64,000 nt of DNA from Aurantiacibacter sp. MUD11 (lineage in GTDB: Bacteria > Pseudomonadota > Alphaproteobacteria > Sphingomonadales > Sphingomonadaceae): assembly GCF_026967575.1 (NCBI RefSeq), contig NZ_CP114054.1, positions 310,001-374,000 on the forward strand. The letters are read 5' to 3'. Positions 29,231 to 37,925 of the stretch are shown in pieces. The notes beneath the pieces were generated by a model. That model saw only the letters and a program-made list of their open reading frames with translations, was not told the origin of the DNA and did no database searches. How positions within the stretch are numbered: the stretch's first letter is position 1; each line of letters begins with the position of its first letter. The translations under genes and the position numbers were made by a program.

Positions 29231-29872
29231 CTATTCAATCGGTTCGAACTCGTCGCTCTCGTTCTCCAGATGGTAGAGCACGCCTTCCGAAATCGCGAAA
29301 AAGGTGCCGCGCAGCTTCAGTGAACCGTCGGCGACGCGTTGCTGCACGCAAGGGAAAGTGCGCAGGTTCTTCAGGCTCTCGCGCACCGCCGCAAGCTCCA
29401 TCGCCCGTTCGGCTTCACGACCTTCGGTGCCGAATTGCTTCGCCACCGGCTCGCGGGCCTCGTCCAGCAGGCTGATCCAGTCCGCCACGAAGCCGCCTTC
29501 GCCGGGACGGCAGCCGTGCATTTCCTGCGTCAAGGCAGCCTTGCAGCCGCCGCACATGCCGTGTCCCATGACGACGATCTGGCGCACCTCCAGAAAGTTC
29601 ACTGCAAATTCCAGCGCGGCGGAAACCCCGTGCTGGCCCGGCGAGGTCTCGAACGGCGGGACGAGCGCGGCGACATTGCGGACCACGAAGATCTCGCCCG
29701 GATCGACGTCGAAGATCTGCGCCGGATCGACGCGGCTGTCGGAACAGGCGATGATCATCAGCTTGGGGCTCTGACCCTCCGCCACGAGCCGATCGTAACG
29801 GGCCCGCTGGCGGGGGTACCCTTCTGCCCGGAAGCGGCGATAGCCCTTCAGCAGTTCGCTGAACTCCGGCAC
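29231..29872 (-). CDS. Beta-class carbonic anhydrase
   Basis: A 213-residue zinc enzyme interconverting CO2 and bicarbonate. Zinc ligands and active site: IACSDSRVDP (Cys, Asp, Arg) and VVMGHGMCGGCKAAL (His and Cys). The start is GTG at 29872, overlapping the stop of the preceding SbtB-like gene by one base. As the third gene after sbtA and sbtB, it would convert imported bicarbonate to CO2 for carboxylases, or keep bicarbonate available. The C-terminus SEGVLYHLENESDEFEPIE is typical of this subtype. Confidence 0.96.
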   Translation of the reverse strand: MPEFSELLKGYRRFRAEGYPRQRARYDRLVAEGQSPKLMIIACSDSRVDPAQIFDVDPGEIFVVRNVAALVPPFETSPGQHGVSAALEFAVNFLEVRQIVVMGHGMCGGCKAALTQEMHGCRPGEGGFVADWISLLDEAREPVAKQFGTEGREAERAMELAAVRESLKNLRTFPCVQQRVADGSLKLRGTFFAISEGVLYHLENESDEFEPIE

Positions 29873-30180
29873 TAGAAGCGCTCACCCCGAATGACTTCGA
29901 CATCCCACATCGTCAGCAGCAGGCCATGGCTGGTCAGGATCGGTGCGAGCAGTTCCGCAAGGGCGGTGGCCTTTTCCTGCGATGCGACGGTCAACACGAA
30001 GACCTTGTCCGTGCCCATCACGCGCTCTTCGCGCCAGCGCCCCTCGCGGCCCTTGCCCGAAGTGACGGGCGTGATCGTCCAGCCGGTGATGCCGACCTTG
30101 TCGATCGCGTCAGTGACCTTCCGCGCCTGCACGGCGTCGGCGAGGATCTCGATGCGCTTGCGAATAACGGTTTCGATCAT
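29872..30180 (-). CDS. PII-like SbtB-type regulator
   Basis: A 102-residue protein of the PII superfamily: a beta-alpha-beta start (VIRKRIEILADAVQARKVTDAI), a T-loop region (VTSGKGREGRWREERVMG) and a second half with VFVLTVASQEKATALAELL and WDVEVIRG. The short length, with no redox Cys pair at the C-terminus, distinguishes it from the longer cyanobacterial SbtB. In known systems SbtB controls the SbtA transporter in response to adenine nucleotides, and the gene order sbtA-sbtB-carbonic anhydrase supports that role here. Confidence 0.85.
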   Translation of the reverse strand: MIETVIRKRIEILADAVQARKVTDAIDKVGITGWTITPVTSGKGREGRWREERVMGTDKVFVLTVASQEKATALAELLAPILTSHGLLLTMWDVEVIRGERF

Positions 30181-30185
30181 GGCGA

Positions 30186-31160
30186 TTAGCCTCCTGCGCC
30201 GGTCAATGCCGCGGCCAGCATGCTGATCAGGCTGATGTTGACGAGCACGTTGAAGGGAAACGTGATGCTCAGCGACATGGTCAGGTAGATGCCGGGGTCG
30301 GCTTCCGGCAGGGCGAGGCGCATGGCGGCAGGCACGGCGATGTAGCTCGCACTGGCGCAGAGCACGCCCAGTGCCGCGGCAGAGCCGGTGTCGAGACCGA
30401 TGCCGACACCAAGGACCGTGCCGATCGCGCCATTCACCAGCGGCAGGGCAATGGCGATCAGCGCCAGGCGCCAGGTAACGGCGCGATTGTCCATGATGCG
30501 GCGCGCCGCAATCAGGCCCATGTCGAGCAGGAACAGGCAGAGGATGCCCTTGAACAGTCCATCGAAGAACGGACGAACGTCGGCAAAACCGGTCGGCCCG
30601 GCGATCATGCCGATCACGAAGGCACCAAGCAGCAACACGACCGAGGCGTTGAACAGCACCTCGTGCAGCATTTCCTTGCCGCTGCGCCCGTCCTTGGAGC
30701 CAAGACCTCGGGCAAGTAGCAGACCGGCAAGGATGGCCGGGCTTTCCATGGAGGCCATCACCGCGACCATGAAGCCGGCGGGCGGCTGGCCCTGCGCGCT
30801 GAGGATTTCCACTGCGGTAACGAAGGTGACGACGCTGATCGAACCGTAATGCGCGGCGACCGCGCCGGCGTTGGTCCTGTCGAGCTTTCCGAAGCCCTTG
30901 AGCACCCAGTAGGCGTAGATCGGCATGATGAAGCCGGCCCCGATGCCCGCCGCCAGGGCGGCAAGAACGGTACCGTCCAGACCCGATTCAGCGACCTCGA
31001 TACCGCCCTTCAGGCCGATGGCGGCCATTAGGTAGAGCGACATGCCTTTGGCTATGGCTTCGGGGATGGCGAGATCGGATCGGGCGAAAGCGGCCAGCAA
31101 TCCCAAGACGAAGAACAAGACGACGGGTGAGGTCAGCGCCTGGAGTGCGGTCGAGTCCAT
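30186..31160 (-). CDS. sbtA: SbtA-type sodium-dependent bicarbonate transporter
   Basis: A 324-residue inner-membrane protein with about ten helices in two inverted halves, the SbtA fold. Recognisable segments include LLAAFARSDLAIPEAIAKGMSLYLMAAIGLKGG at the N-terminus, AHYGSISVVTFVTAVE in the middle and SASYIAVPAAMRLALPEADP near the end. SbtA takes up bicarbonate with sodium at high affinity. It starts five bases before the SbtB-like gene in transcription order and shares a divergent 83-base promoter gap with lipA. Confidence 0.92.
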   Translation of the reverse strand: MDSTALQALTSPVVLFFVLGLLAAFARSDLAIPEAIAKGMSLYLMAAIGLKGGIEVAESGLDGTVLAALAAGIGAGFIMPIYAYWVLKGFGKLDRTNAGAVAAHYGSISVVTFVTAVEILSAQGQPPAGFMVAVMASMESPAILAGLLLARGLGSKDGRSGKEMLHEVLFNASVVLLLGAFVIGMIAGPTGFADVRPFFDGLFKGILCLFLLDMGLIAARRIMDNRAVTWRLALIAIALPLVNGAIGTVLGVGIGLDTGSAAALGVLCASASYIAVPAAMRLALPEADPGIYLTMSLSITFPFNVLVNISLISMLAAALTGAGG

Positions 31161-31243
31161 GCAGCGGCGCTTAGGCTAACGGTCTATGACCTGCAAGACA
31201 CACCATTGCGCCATCCCCCTTGCTTGCCTAAGTGGGCGGCGAA

Positions 31244-32188
31244 ATGACAGACCTCTCCAATACGCCGCAGCCCGAAGGCGAGCGCCCGCAGCGCCAGCGC
31301 AAGCCCGACTGGATCCGCGTGAAGGCCCCGGTCAGCAAGGGCTATCACGAGACGCGCAAGCTGATGCGCGACCTGAAGCTGAACACGGTTTGCGAAGAGG
31401 CGGCCTGTCCCAACATCGGCGAATGCTGGACGAAGAAGCACGCCACGGTAATGATCCTTGGCGACGTCTGCACGCGCGCCTGTGCTTTCTGCAACGTGAA
31501 GACCGGCATGCCCCGCATGGTCGACCCGCTAGAGCCGGAGAACACCGCCATCGCCGCCGCGCAGATGGGGCTGGAGCACATCGTCATCACCAGCGTCGAC
31601 CGCGATGACCTGCCCGATGGCGGCGCCGGCCAGTTCGTCAAAGTGATCCAGGCGCTGCGCCGCGAGACGCCGAATACTACCATCGAAATCCTCACGCCGG
31701 ACTTCCGCGGCAAGATGCGCGAGGCTGTCGAAGCCATCTGCGAGGCCGGGCCCGACGTCTACAACCACAACCTGGAAACCGTGCCGCGGCTTTACCCGAC
31801 CATCCGGCCGGGTGCGCGCTACTACGCGTCGCTGCGCCTGCTGGAAGAGGTGAAGCGGCACGACCCGATGATCTTCACCAAGTCCGGCATCATGCTGGGT
31901 CTGGGCGAGCAGCGCCTGGAAGTGCATCAGGTGATGGACGACATGCGCAGCGCCGATGTCGATTTCATCACCATGGGCCAGTACCTGCAGCCGACGCCGA
32001 AGCACGCCAAGGTGGAAGACTTCGTTACGCCGCAGGCTTTCGACGCCTTCGGTTCCATCGCCCGCGCCAAGGGTTTCCTGCAGGTTGCCTCCAGCCCGCT
32101 GACTCGTTCGAGCTACCACGCCGGTGACGACTTCGCCGAGATGAAGGCTGCGCGGGAGGCGAAACTGGCGAAGCAGGCGAAAGCCTGA
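31244..32188 (+). CDS. lipA: Lipoyl synthase
   Basis: Radical SAM enzyme that inserts two sulfurs into octanoyl groups of lipoyl domains. The auxiliary cluster is in [12 protein letters not shown] and the radical SAM cluster in CTRACAFC (CX3CX2C), with the C-terminal RSSYHA serine that caps the auxiliary cluster. The product serves, among others, the pyruvate dehydrogenase E2 encoded at 58346-59632. I chose the ATG at 31244; a GTG at 31232 would add four residues. It overlaps the next gene by one base. Confidence 0.98.
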   Translation: MTDLSNTPQPEGERPQRQRKPDWIRVKAPVSKGYHETRKLMRDLKLNTVCEEAACPNIGECWTKKHATVMILGDVCTRACAFCNVKTGMPRMVDPLEPENTAIAAAQMGLEHIVITSVDRDDLPDGGAGQFVKVIQALRRETPNTTIEILTPDFRGKMREAVEAICEAGPDVYNHNLETVPRLYPTIRPGARYYASLRLLEEVKRHDPMIFTKSGIMLGLGEQRLEVHQVMDDMRSADVDFITMGQYLQPTPKHAKVEDFVTPQAFDAFGSIARAKGFLQVASSPLTRSSYHAGDDFAEMKAAREAKLAKQAKA

Positions 32189-32649
32189 TGCCCTCGATCC
32201 GCGAAACGCACCGCCTGCCTTACACGGCAGAGCAGATGTTCGACCTTGTGGCCGACGTCGACAAGTACCCGGAGTTCCTGCCGTGGGTCGTCGCCACCCG
32301 CGTACGGCGCGACAGCGACACGGAAATGACGGCGGACATGCTGGTCGGCTTCAAGGCCCTGCGCGAGAAGTTCACCTCCAAGGTGGTGAAGGATCGTCCG
32401 AACTCGATCAATGTCCACTATATCGACGGGCCGCTGCGCGACCTCGACAACAACTGGACTTTCCGGTCCTGCGGCGAGAATTGCTGCGAGATCGAATTCG
32501 CGGTCGATTTCAGTTTCAAGAACATCATGTTCGAAACGCTGGCGGGCCAGTATATCGACCGCGCCTTCCGCAAGATGGTAACCGCCTTCGAAGCGCGAGC
32601 GGAAGAGCTTTACGGCAACAAGAGCTCCAGCGCACAAAGCGTCGCCTGA
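32188..32649 (+). CDS. RatA/COQ10-like START-domain protein
   Basis: A 153-residue polyketide-cyclase/START fold protein (RETHRLPYTAEQMFDLVADVDKYPEFLPW opening in outline, then FKALREKFTSKV, FKNIMFETLAGQYIDRAFRKM). E. coli RatA was described as a toxin that blocks 70S ribosome formation, while mitochondrial COQ10 binds ubiquinone; in alphaproteobacteria the ubiquinone role is more likely. It is coupled to lipA (TGATG). Its 3' end overlaps the convergent cinA gene by 40 bases. Confidence 0.88.
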   Translation: MPSIRETHRLPYTAEQMFDLVADVDKYPEFLPWVVATRVRRDSDTEMTADMLVGFKALREKFTSKVVKDRPNSINVHYIDGPLRDLDNNWTFRSCGENCCEIEFAVDFSFKNIMFETLAGQYIDRAFRKMVTAFEARAEELYGNKSSSAQSVA

Positions 32650-33107
32650 CGACGCACGCCCGAGCGGCCGTTGTCGTCGAACAGCTTCTCTTCGGCAGTC
32701 GGTTCCTCTTCACCGCGCACCATGCGGGCGAAAACGACCGTGCCAACTGGCTTGATATCCGACCCGCCGCCAGGTCCGGCAATGCCGCTGATCGCCACGG
32801 CCACGTCCGCATCGCTGCGCTCCAGCGCACCGCGCGCCATGGCGTAGACACAGGCGACGGAGACAGCGCCGAAGGTCTCAAGGATGTCGCTTTCGACGCC
32901 AAGCATGTCCTGCTTGGCCTCGTTGGAATAGGTGACGAAGCTGCGATCGAACACCTTGGAGCTGCCAGGGACTTCGGTAAGCGCGGAGGCGACCAGTCCA
33001 CCGGTGCAACTTTCCGCCAAGGCAATCTTGCGGCCGGCGGCCTTGTTTTCCTCGACTACCTTGCGGGCGAGTACGAGGATATCTTCAGGAAGCAGTGCGT
33101 CGGTCAT
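32610..33107 (-). CDS. cinA: CinA-family nicotinamide-nucleotide amidohydrolase
   Basis: A 165-residue protein equal to the C-terminal domain of CinA (PncC/YgaD), which deamidates nicotinamide mononucleotide. Signature: KIALAESCTGGLVASALTEVPGSSKVF, then YSNEAKQDMLGV and AISGIAGPGGGSDIKPVGTV. I chose the ATG at 33107, which overlaps the ispDF stop (ATGA); the longer frame to 33380 lies inside ispDF. The gene runs 40 bases into the end of the ratA-like gene on the other strand. Confidence 0.93.
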   Translation of the reverse strand: MTDALLPEDILVLARKVVEENKAAGRKIALAESCTGGLVASALTEVPGSSKVFDRSFVTYSNEAKQDMLGVESDILETFGAVSVACVYAMARGALERSDADVAVAISGIAGPGGGSDIKPVGTVVFARMVRGEEEPTAEEKLFDDNGRSGVRRQATLCALELLLP

Positions 33108-34273
33108 GGCCGCGCCACCAGCGTTGCCACGGCCTGTGCCGCGATGCCTTCGCCGCGCCCGGTGAATCCGAGCTTCTCTGTCGTCGTCGCCTTCACGCTG
33201 ACAGAACTCACGGCGACCCCCAGCAGTTCCGCCAGCTTCGCGCGCATGGCTTCGCGGTGGGGGCCGATCTTGGGAGCTTCGCAAATAAGGGTAAGGTCGA
33301 CATTGCCCACGGCATACCCGGCTTGATCGGCCAGTTTCACGGCATGTTCGACGAACCGTGCAGACGGCGCGCCGCGCCATTGCGGGTCGCTGGGCGGAAA
33401 ATGCTGCCCAATATCTCCAGCGGCAATCGCACCGAGCACGGCATCGACTACCGCGTGCAGGCCGACATCCGCATCGGAGTGTCCGGCGAGCCCCTTGTCA
33501 TGGTCGATCTTGATTCCGCACAGCCACAGTTCCTCGCCAGCGGCCAGCCGGTGCACGTCGTAGCCCGAGCCGATCCGCACGGGCAGGGCAGGGGCAGTAT
33601 CGTTCATGAAATCCTCTGCAAATGTCAGTTTGCGCAGCCGTTCGTCGCCGTCGACGAGAGCAATCTCGATACCGATAGCCCGGGCGACCTGGGCATCGTC
33701 TCCGGCAGTCTTCGCGCCCTCCCATCCATTATGCGCCAAGACGGCGTCGAGGAAAGTGAAGGCCTGCGGGGTCTGCACTCGGCGCAGGCTCTCGCGATCC
33801 GCCTTGTCAGCCATCTTGCCGTCTTCGGCTACGATCATGGAATCGACGACGGGCAGGACGGGAATGGCACCGACGCGGTCGCCGCAAGCCGCAACCAGCC
33901 GTTCGATCACGTCAGGCGGACAGTCGGGACGCGCAGCGTCATGGATCAGGACAATGTCGGGGTAAGGGTCTGCAAATGCACTGTTAAGTGCCTTGTAGAC
34001 CGATTCCTGCCGCGTCTCGCCTCCCGTTACGAGGACAAAAGGTTCCAACCCTCGCAACATGCCGCGCACAAGGTCGTCTGCGCCCTCCGGGATCGCCACA
34101 CAGATCAGGCCGACGCCGCCTGCGCGCAGGTGCTCGGCTGCGGTGCGAAGCACGGTGCTGTCACCATAAGGCGCGAATTGCTTTGGCAACGGCTGTCCCG
34201 CACGCAGGCCCTTGCCGGCGGCCACGATGACAGCGGCAATGGACGGGGCAGGGGGAGGGAGCTGGTCACTCAT
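33104..34273 (-). CDS. ispDF: Fused IspD-IspF isoprenoid enzyme
   Basis: A 389-residue fusion of two MEP-pathway enzymes. Residues 10-230 are IspD, 2-C-methyl-D-erythritol 4-phosphate cytidylyltransferase (IVAAGKGLRAGQPLPKQF, IHDAARP). Residues 232-389 are IspF, the cyclodiphosphate synthase (GYDVHRL and GHSDADVGLHAVVDAVLGA, with metal Asp/His). Fusion of these non-consecutive steps is common in alphaproteobacteria. The start lies in an 83-base divergent gap with dusB. Confidence 0.97.
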   Translation of the reverse strand: MSDQLPPPAPSIAAVIVAAGKGLRAGQPLPKQFAPYGDSTVLRTAAEHLRAGGVGLICVAIPEGADDLVRGMLRGLEPFVLVTGGETRQESVYKALNSAFADPYPDIVLIHDAARPDCPPDVIERLVAACGDRVGAIPVLPVVDSMIVAEDGKMADKADRESLRRVQTPQAFTFLDAVLAHNGWEGAKTAGDDAQVARAIGIEIALVDGDERLRKLTFAEDFMNDTAPALPVRIGSGYDVHRLAAGEELWLCGIKIDHDKGLAGHSDADVGLHAVVDAVLGAIAAGDIGQHFPPSDPQWRGAPSARFVEHAVKLADQAGYAVGNVDLTLICEAPKIGPHREAMRAKLAELLGVAVSSVSVKATTTEKLGFTGRGEGIAAQAVATLVARP

Positions 34274-34327
34274 ATTGCGACAGGCGCGCTAGCGGCTTGA
34301 GCCGCCCCTCGCAATCCACTATGCGCC

Positions 34328-34344
34328 TGCCTATATTTTAGGCA
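34328..34344. repeat. Inverted repeat TGCCTA-TATTT-TAGGCA before dusB
   Basis: A 6-bp perfect inverted repeat with a 5-base AT-rich spacer, ending 12 bases before the dusB start. It may overlap a promoter -10 (TATATT) and act as an operator of the dusB-ntrBC operon; this is a pattern observation only. Confidence 0.4.
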
Positions 34345-34356
34345 CGGTTTACGAGA

Positions 34357-35373
34357 ATGAGCGAACTTCCCACCCCTCCGGCGATCAAGCCGATCGATAT
34401 CGGTCCCGTGCGGATCGACTGTCCGGTCGTGCTCGCGCCGATGACGGGGGTGACAGATCGCCCCTTCCGCACGCTGGTGCGCCGCTATGGCTCGGGCCTC
34501 AACGTCACCGAGATGATCGCCAGCGAGGCGGCCATCCGCGAAACGCGCCAGTCGGTGCAGAAGGCAGAGTGGCACCCAACCGAAGAGCCGGTGTCGATGC
34601 AGTTGGTCGGCTGCGATCCGGAGAGCATGGCCGAAGCGGCCAAGCTGCAGGAGGACAACGGCGCGGCCGTCATCGACATCAATTTCGGTTGCCCGGTGCG
34701 CAAGGTGGTGGGCCAGCTGGCTGGCTCTGCACTGATGCGCGAAGTGCCGCTGGCGACCAAGCTGATGGAAGCGACGGTGAAGGCGGTCAACGTGCCGGTG
34801 ACGGTGAAGATGCGCATGGGCTGGGACCATGCCAGCCTCAACGCCCCCGAACTCAGTCGCATTGCCGAGGACCTGGGCGTGAAGATGATCACCGTCCACG
34901 GCCGCACGCGCAACCAGATGTACAAGGGCAGCGCCGACTGGAGCTACATCCGCAAGGTGAAGGAGGCAGTGTCGATCCCGGTTATCGTCAACGGCGATAT
35001 CTGTTCGATCCCCGACGCTGCAAAGGCCCTGGAGCAGTCCGGCGCGGACGGGCTCATGATCGGTCGCGGTGCCTATGGCAAGCCGTGGCTGCTGGGCCAG
35101 GTGATGCACTGGTGGCGCACCGGCGAGAAGCTGGAGAGCCCCACTTTCGACGACCAGTACGAAACCGTCACCGAGCACTACAACGAGATGCTTGAGCACT
35201 ACGGCGCGGACGTTGGCGTGAAGATCGCCCGCAAGCACCTGGGTTGGTATACCAAGGGCATGCATGGCTCGGCGGAGTTCCGCAACAAGGTGAACTTCAT
35301 CGACGATCCGAAGCAGGTGCTGGGTGAGCTGGAGCGGTTCTACGAGCCGTTTCTGCGGCGACGGGCCGCGTGA
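34357..35373 (+). CDS. dusB: tRNA-dihydrouridine synthase B
   Basis: A 338-residue FMN enzyme that reduces uridines in the tRNA D-loop. Motifs: [26 protein letters not shown] with the catalytic Cys, [18 protein letters not shown] and [17 protein letters not shown]. It precedes ntrB, as the old name nifR3 recalls, and overlaps it by 4 bases (GTGA). Confidence 0.97.
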   Translation: MSELPTPPAIKPIDIGPVRIDCPVVLAPMTGVTDRPFRTLVRRYGSGLNVTEMIASEAAIRETRQSVQKAEWHPTEEPVSMQLVGCDPESMAEAAKLQEDNGAAVIDINFGCPVRKVVGQLAGSALMREVPLATKLMEATVKAVNVPVTVKMRMGWDHASLNAPELSRIAEDLGVKMITVHGRTRNQMYKGSADWSYIRKVKEAVSIPVIVNGDICSIPDAAKALEQSGADGLMIGRGAYGKPWLLGQVMHWWRTGEKLESPTFDDQYETVTEHYNEMLEHYGADVGVKIARKHLGWYTKGMHGSAEFRNKVNFIDDPKQVLGELERFYEPFLRRRAA

Positions 35374-36434
35374 ACGAGGTCGATCGCACGCTCCCCGCCG
35401 CGCGCGAACAGATCAACGGGCTGAGCTTTGCGCTGCTGCTGCTCTCTCCTGATCTCGAAATTCGCGAAGTAAACCCGGCGGCCGAAAACCTGCTGGGTCT
35501 CAGTGCCCGGCGTCTGCTGAACAAGCAGCTGCTGGAGGTGATTGCCTTCAATCAGGCTGACCTGGCCGGCCGCCTCAGCGTGCCTGATACCCAGCTCTAC
35601 GCGCGCGGGATCGACGCCAGGGTCGGCAATCGTGACCTGCGTCTCAACCTGACGGTCTCGACCGTGCAGGGTCAGTCTGGTTGGCGCGTGCTGACCTTGT
35701 CGGATGCCATGCAGGGCGAGCGGTTTGAGGATTACGAGCGTCGCGGCACGCTACGTGGCCCGGCGGTATTGGCGCACGAGATCAAGAACCCGCTGGCCGC
35801 CATCCGCGGTGCGGCACAACTGCTCGCCCGCAAGGCGAGTGAGGTTCAGAAACCGCTGACCGACCTGATCGCGGACGAGGTCGATCGCATCGCCCAGCTG
35901 ATCGACCGTATGCAGCGCCTTGGCCGGGAACGGGCGGAGCCGGTGCAGCCGGTCAACCTGCACGCGGCGATCCATCGTGCCTACGAGACCGTGAAGATCG
36001 CCAGCGACGATGCTATCGCCTGGCAAGAGGAATTCGATCCCTCGCTACCGCCGGTGCTCGCCAACGAAGGCGCGCTGGTGCAGGTGCTGGTCAACCTGAT
36101 GGCCAATGCCCGCGATGCCTGCGCTGAAAGCGTGGCCCCGCAGGTCACCATCCAGACGCGCTTTGTCAGCGGGCTGGTGATGAATGTCATTCGTCTCGGC
36201 CGACCGGTGAAACTGCCGATCGAGATTACCGTCAGCGACAATGGGCCGGGCATCGACCCCGCCATTCGCGACGAGATTTTTGAGCCGTTCGTGTCGAGCA
36301 AGACCAACGGGCAGGGCCTTGGCCTTGCCCTGGTGCAGAAGCTGGTGCGCGACATGGACGGACGCGTGAGCCACGAACGCGACGAAGCGGCAGGCTTGAC
36401 GCATTTCCGCGTCCACCTGCCGATGGCGCGATAA
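35370..36434 (+). CDS. ntrB: Nitrogen-regulation histidine kinase NtrB
   Basis: A 354-residue soluble sensor kinase that phosphorylates NtrC under nitrogen limitation. A PAS domain (residues ~15-120, [22 protein letters not shown]) precedes the phospho-acceptor helix [20 protein letters not shown], then the N box [10 protein letters not shown], the G1 box VSDNGPGID and [13 protein letters not shown]. The GTG start overlaps the dusB stop. PII control is expected from the family; no PII gene is adjacent (the SbtB-like protein at 29872 belongs to another operon). Confidence 0.95.
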   Translation: MNEVDRTLPAAREQINGLSFALLLLSPDLEIREVNPAAENLLGLSARRLLNKQLLEVIAFNQADLAGRLSVPDTQLYARGIDARVGNRDLRLNLTVSTVQGQSGWRVLTLSDAMQGERFEDYERRGTLRGPAVLAHEIKNPLAAIRGAAQLLARKASEVQKPLTDLIADEVDRIAQLIDRMQRLGRERAEPVQPVNLHAAIHRAYETVKIASDDAIAWQEEFDPSLPPVLANEGALVQVLVNLMANARDACAESVAPQVTIQTRFVSGLVMNVIRLGRPVKLPIEITVSDNGPGIDPAIRDEIFEPFVSSKTNGQGLGLALVQKLVRDMDGRVSHERDEAAGLTHFRVHLPMAR

Positions 36435-36446
36435 GGAGGGAAGAGC

Positions 36447-37856
36447 ATGAGCCGCCGCGCCTTGCTGGTCGAAGACGATAACGCCATCGCCACGGTGATC
36501 CGTGCGGCGCTGGAGGATGAGGGCTTCACCGTAGATACTTGCGATACCGTCGCCTGCCGCGATGAATCGCTGGCCGAACACGAATACAGCGTGATGCTGA
36601 CCGACGTGATGCTGCTGGACGGCGACGGTATCGAGACGCTGGGAGTCGTCCGCGACACCTACCCGGACATGCCGGTGATCATCCTCTCCGCGCAAAACAC
36701 GCTCGACACTGCTGTACGCGCCACCGATCGCGGCGCCTTCGAATACTTTCCCAAGCCGTTCGACCTCGACGAACTGGTTCGCGCCACCTGTCAGGCGGCG
36801 GAATCGCGCAAGGCAAAGACGGGCGAGGATAGCGAGCCGCCCGACGGTTTGCCGCTGATCGGTCGCAGTCAGGCCATGCAGGAGGTCTATCGCCTCATCA
36901 CCCGCGTGCTGCATAACGACCTGACGGTGCTGGTGCTGGGCGAAAGCGGCACCGGCAAGGAACTGGTGGCCGAGGCGATCCACCAGCTCGGCAAGCGCAA
37001 GTCCGGTCCGTTCGTGCCGGTCAACACCGCCGCCATCCCGCGCGAGCTGATCGAGAGCGAGTTGTTCGGGCACGAGAAGGGCGCCTTCACTGGCGCGACT
37101 TCGCGCAGCATCGGCAAGTTCGAACAGGCACAGGGGGGCACGCTGTTCCTCGACGAAATCGGCGACATGCCGCCGGAAGCGCAGACCCGCCTGCTGCGCG
37201 CATTGCAGTCGGGCCGCATCCGGCGCGTGGGCGGCAGCGAGGAAATCGCGGTCGACGTGCGGATCATCGCCGCGACCAATCGTGACCTGATGCCGCTGAT
37301 CGCGGAAGGTGGCTTTCGTGAGGACCTCTACTATCGCCTCAATGTCGTGCCCATAAAGCTGCCGCCGCTGCGGGATCGGGCCGACGACATTGCACCGCTT
37401 GCCCGGCATTTTCTCACTTTGGCGGCGGCGGAGGGGTTGCCGAAACGCACGCTCGGCAACGATGCTGCGAAACTGCTGGCGGAGCAGTATTGGCGCGGAA
37501 ACGTGCGTGAACTTCGCAACCTCGTGTTTCGCGCCGCGCTACTGGCGCGCGAGGACGTGATCGATGCCGAAACCGTCTGTTCGTTGCTGGACGAGGGCGA
37601 AAGGGCCCAGCCCGACGAAAGCGGAATGGACCTCGGCGGGGCAATCACTCGCTGGCTTGAACGGTCAGAATTTGCCGATGGCGACCTCTACCATGGCGCT
37701 CTTGCCGAGCTGGAAAAGCCGGTTTTCCGCCATGCCTTGGCGAAGACCTCCGGCAATCAGGTGAGAGCGGCCCAATTGCTTGGAATCAATCGGAATACCC
37801 TGCGCAAGCGATTGTCCGAGCTGGACATCGATCCGGAAGGTTTCGCGCGCGGCTAA
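36447..37856 (+). CDS. ntrC: Nitrogen-regulation response regulator NtrC
   Basis: A 469-residue sigma-54 activator. Receiver domain at residues 1-120 (LVEDDNA, phospho-Asp in MLTDVMLLDGDG), an AAA+ domain with Walker A GESGTGKE, the sigma-54 contact loop GAFTGA and Walker B GGTLFLDEIGDMP, and a C-terminal Fis-type HTH (NQVRAAQLLGINRNTLRKRL). All key elements are intact, in contrast to NtrX downstream. The ribosome site is AAGGAGG, 12 bases after the ntrB stop. Confidence 0.97.
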   Translation: MSRRALLVEDDNAIATVIRAALEDEGFTVDTCDTVACRDESLAEHEYSVMLTDVMLLDGDGIETLGVVRDTYPDMPVIILSAQNTLDTAVRATDRGAFEYFPKPFDLDELVRATCQAAESRKAKTGEDSEPPDGLPLIGRSQAMQEVYRLITRVLHNDLTVLVLGESGTGKELVAEAIHQLGKRKSGPFVPVNTAAIPRELIESELFGHEKGAFTGATSRSIGKFEQAQGGTLFLDEIGDMPPEAQTRLLRALQSGRIRRVGGSEEIAVDVRIIAATNRDLMPLIAEGGFREDLYYRLNVVPIKLPPLRDRADDIAPLARHFLTLAAAEGLPKRTLGNDAAKLLAEQYWRGNVRELRNLVFRAALLAREDVIDAETVCSLLDEGERAQPDESGMDLGGAITRWLERSEFADGDLYHGALAELEKPVFRHALAKTSGNQVRAAQLLGINRNTLRKRLSELDIDPEGFARG

Positions 37857-37899
37857 GCACCTGTTGGTGGATGGCTGGCAGTTTTCTCTTGCGGAAGTG

Positions 37900-37913
37900 C
37901 AACAGCACTGTTG
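37900..37913. promoter_or_regulatory. Palindrome CAACAG-CA-CTGTTG before ntrY
   Basis: A 6-bp perfect inverted repeat with 2-base spacer, 12 bases before the GTG start of ntrY in the 69-base gap after ntrC. CAA...TTG dyads have been proposed as NtrX sites, so autoregulation of ntrYX is possible, but the match is loose. Confidence 0.4.
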
Positions 37914-37925
37914 TAAGCTTGCAAC

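Noticed and set aside
32188..32649. RatA as a toxin of a toxin-antitoxin system
   Set aside because: No antitoxin (RatB-like) gene is adjacent; the next gene is convergent cinA. A ubiquinone-binding COQ10-like role is more likely.
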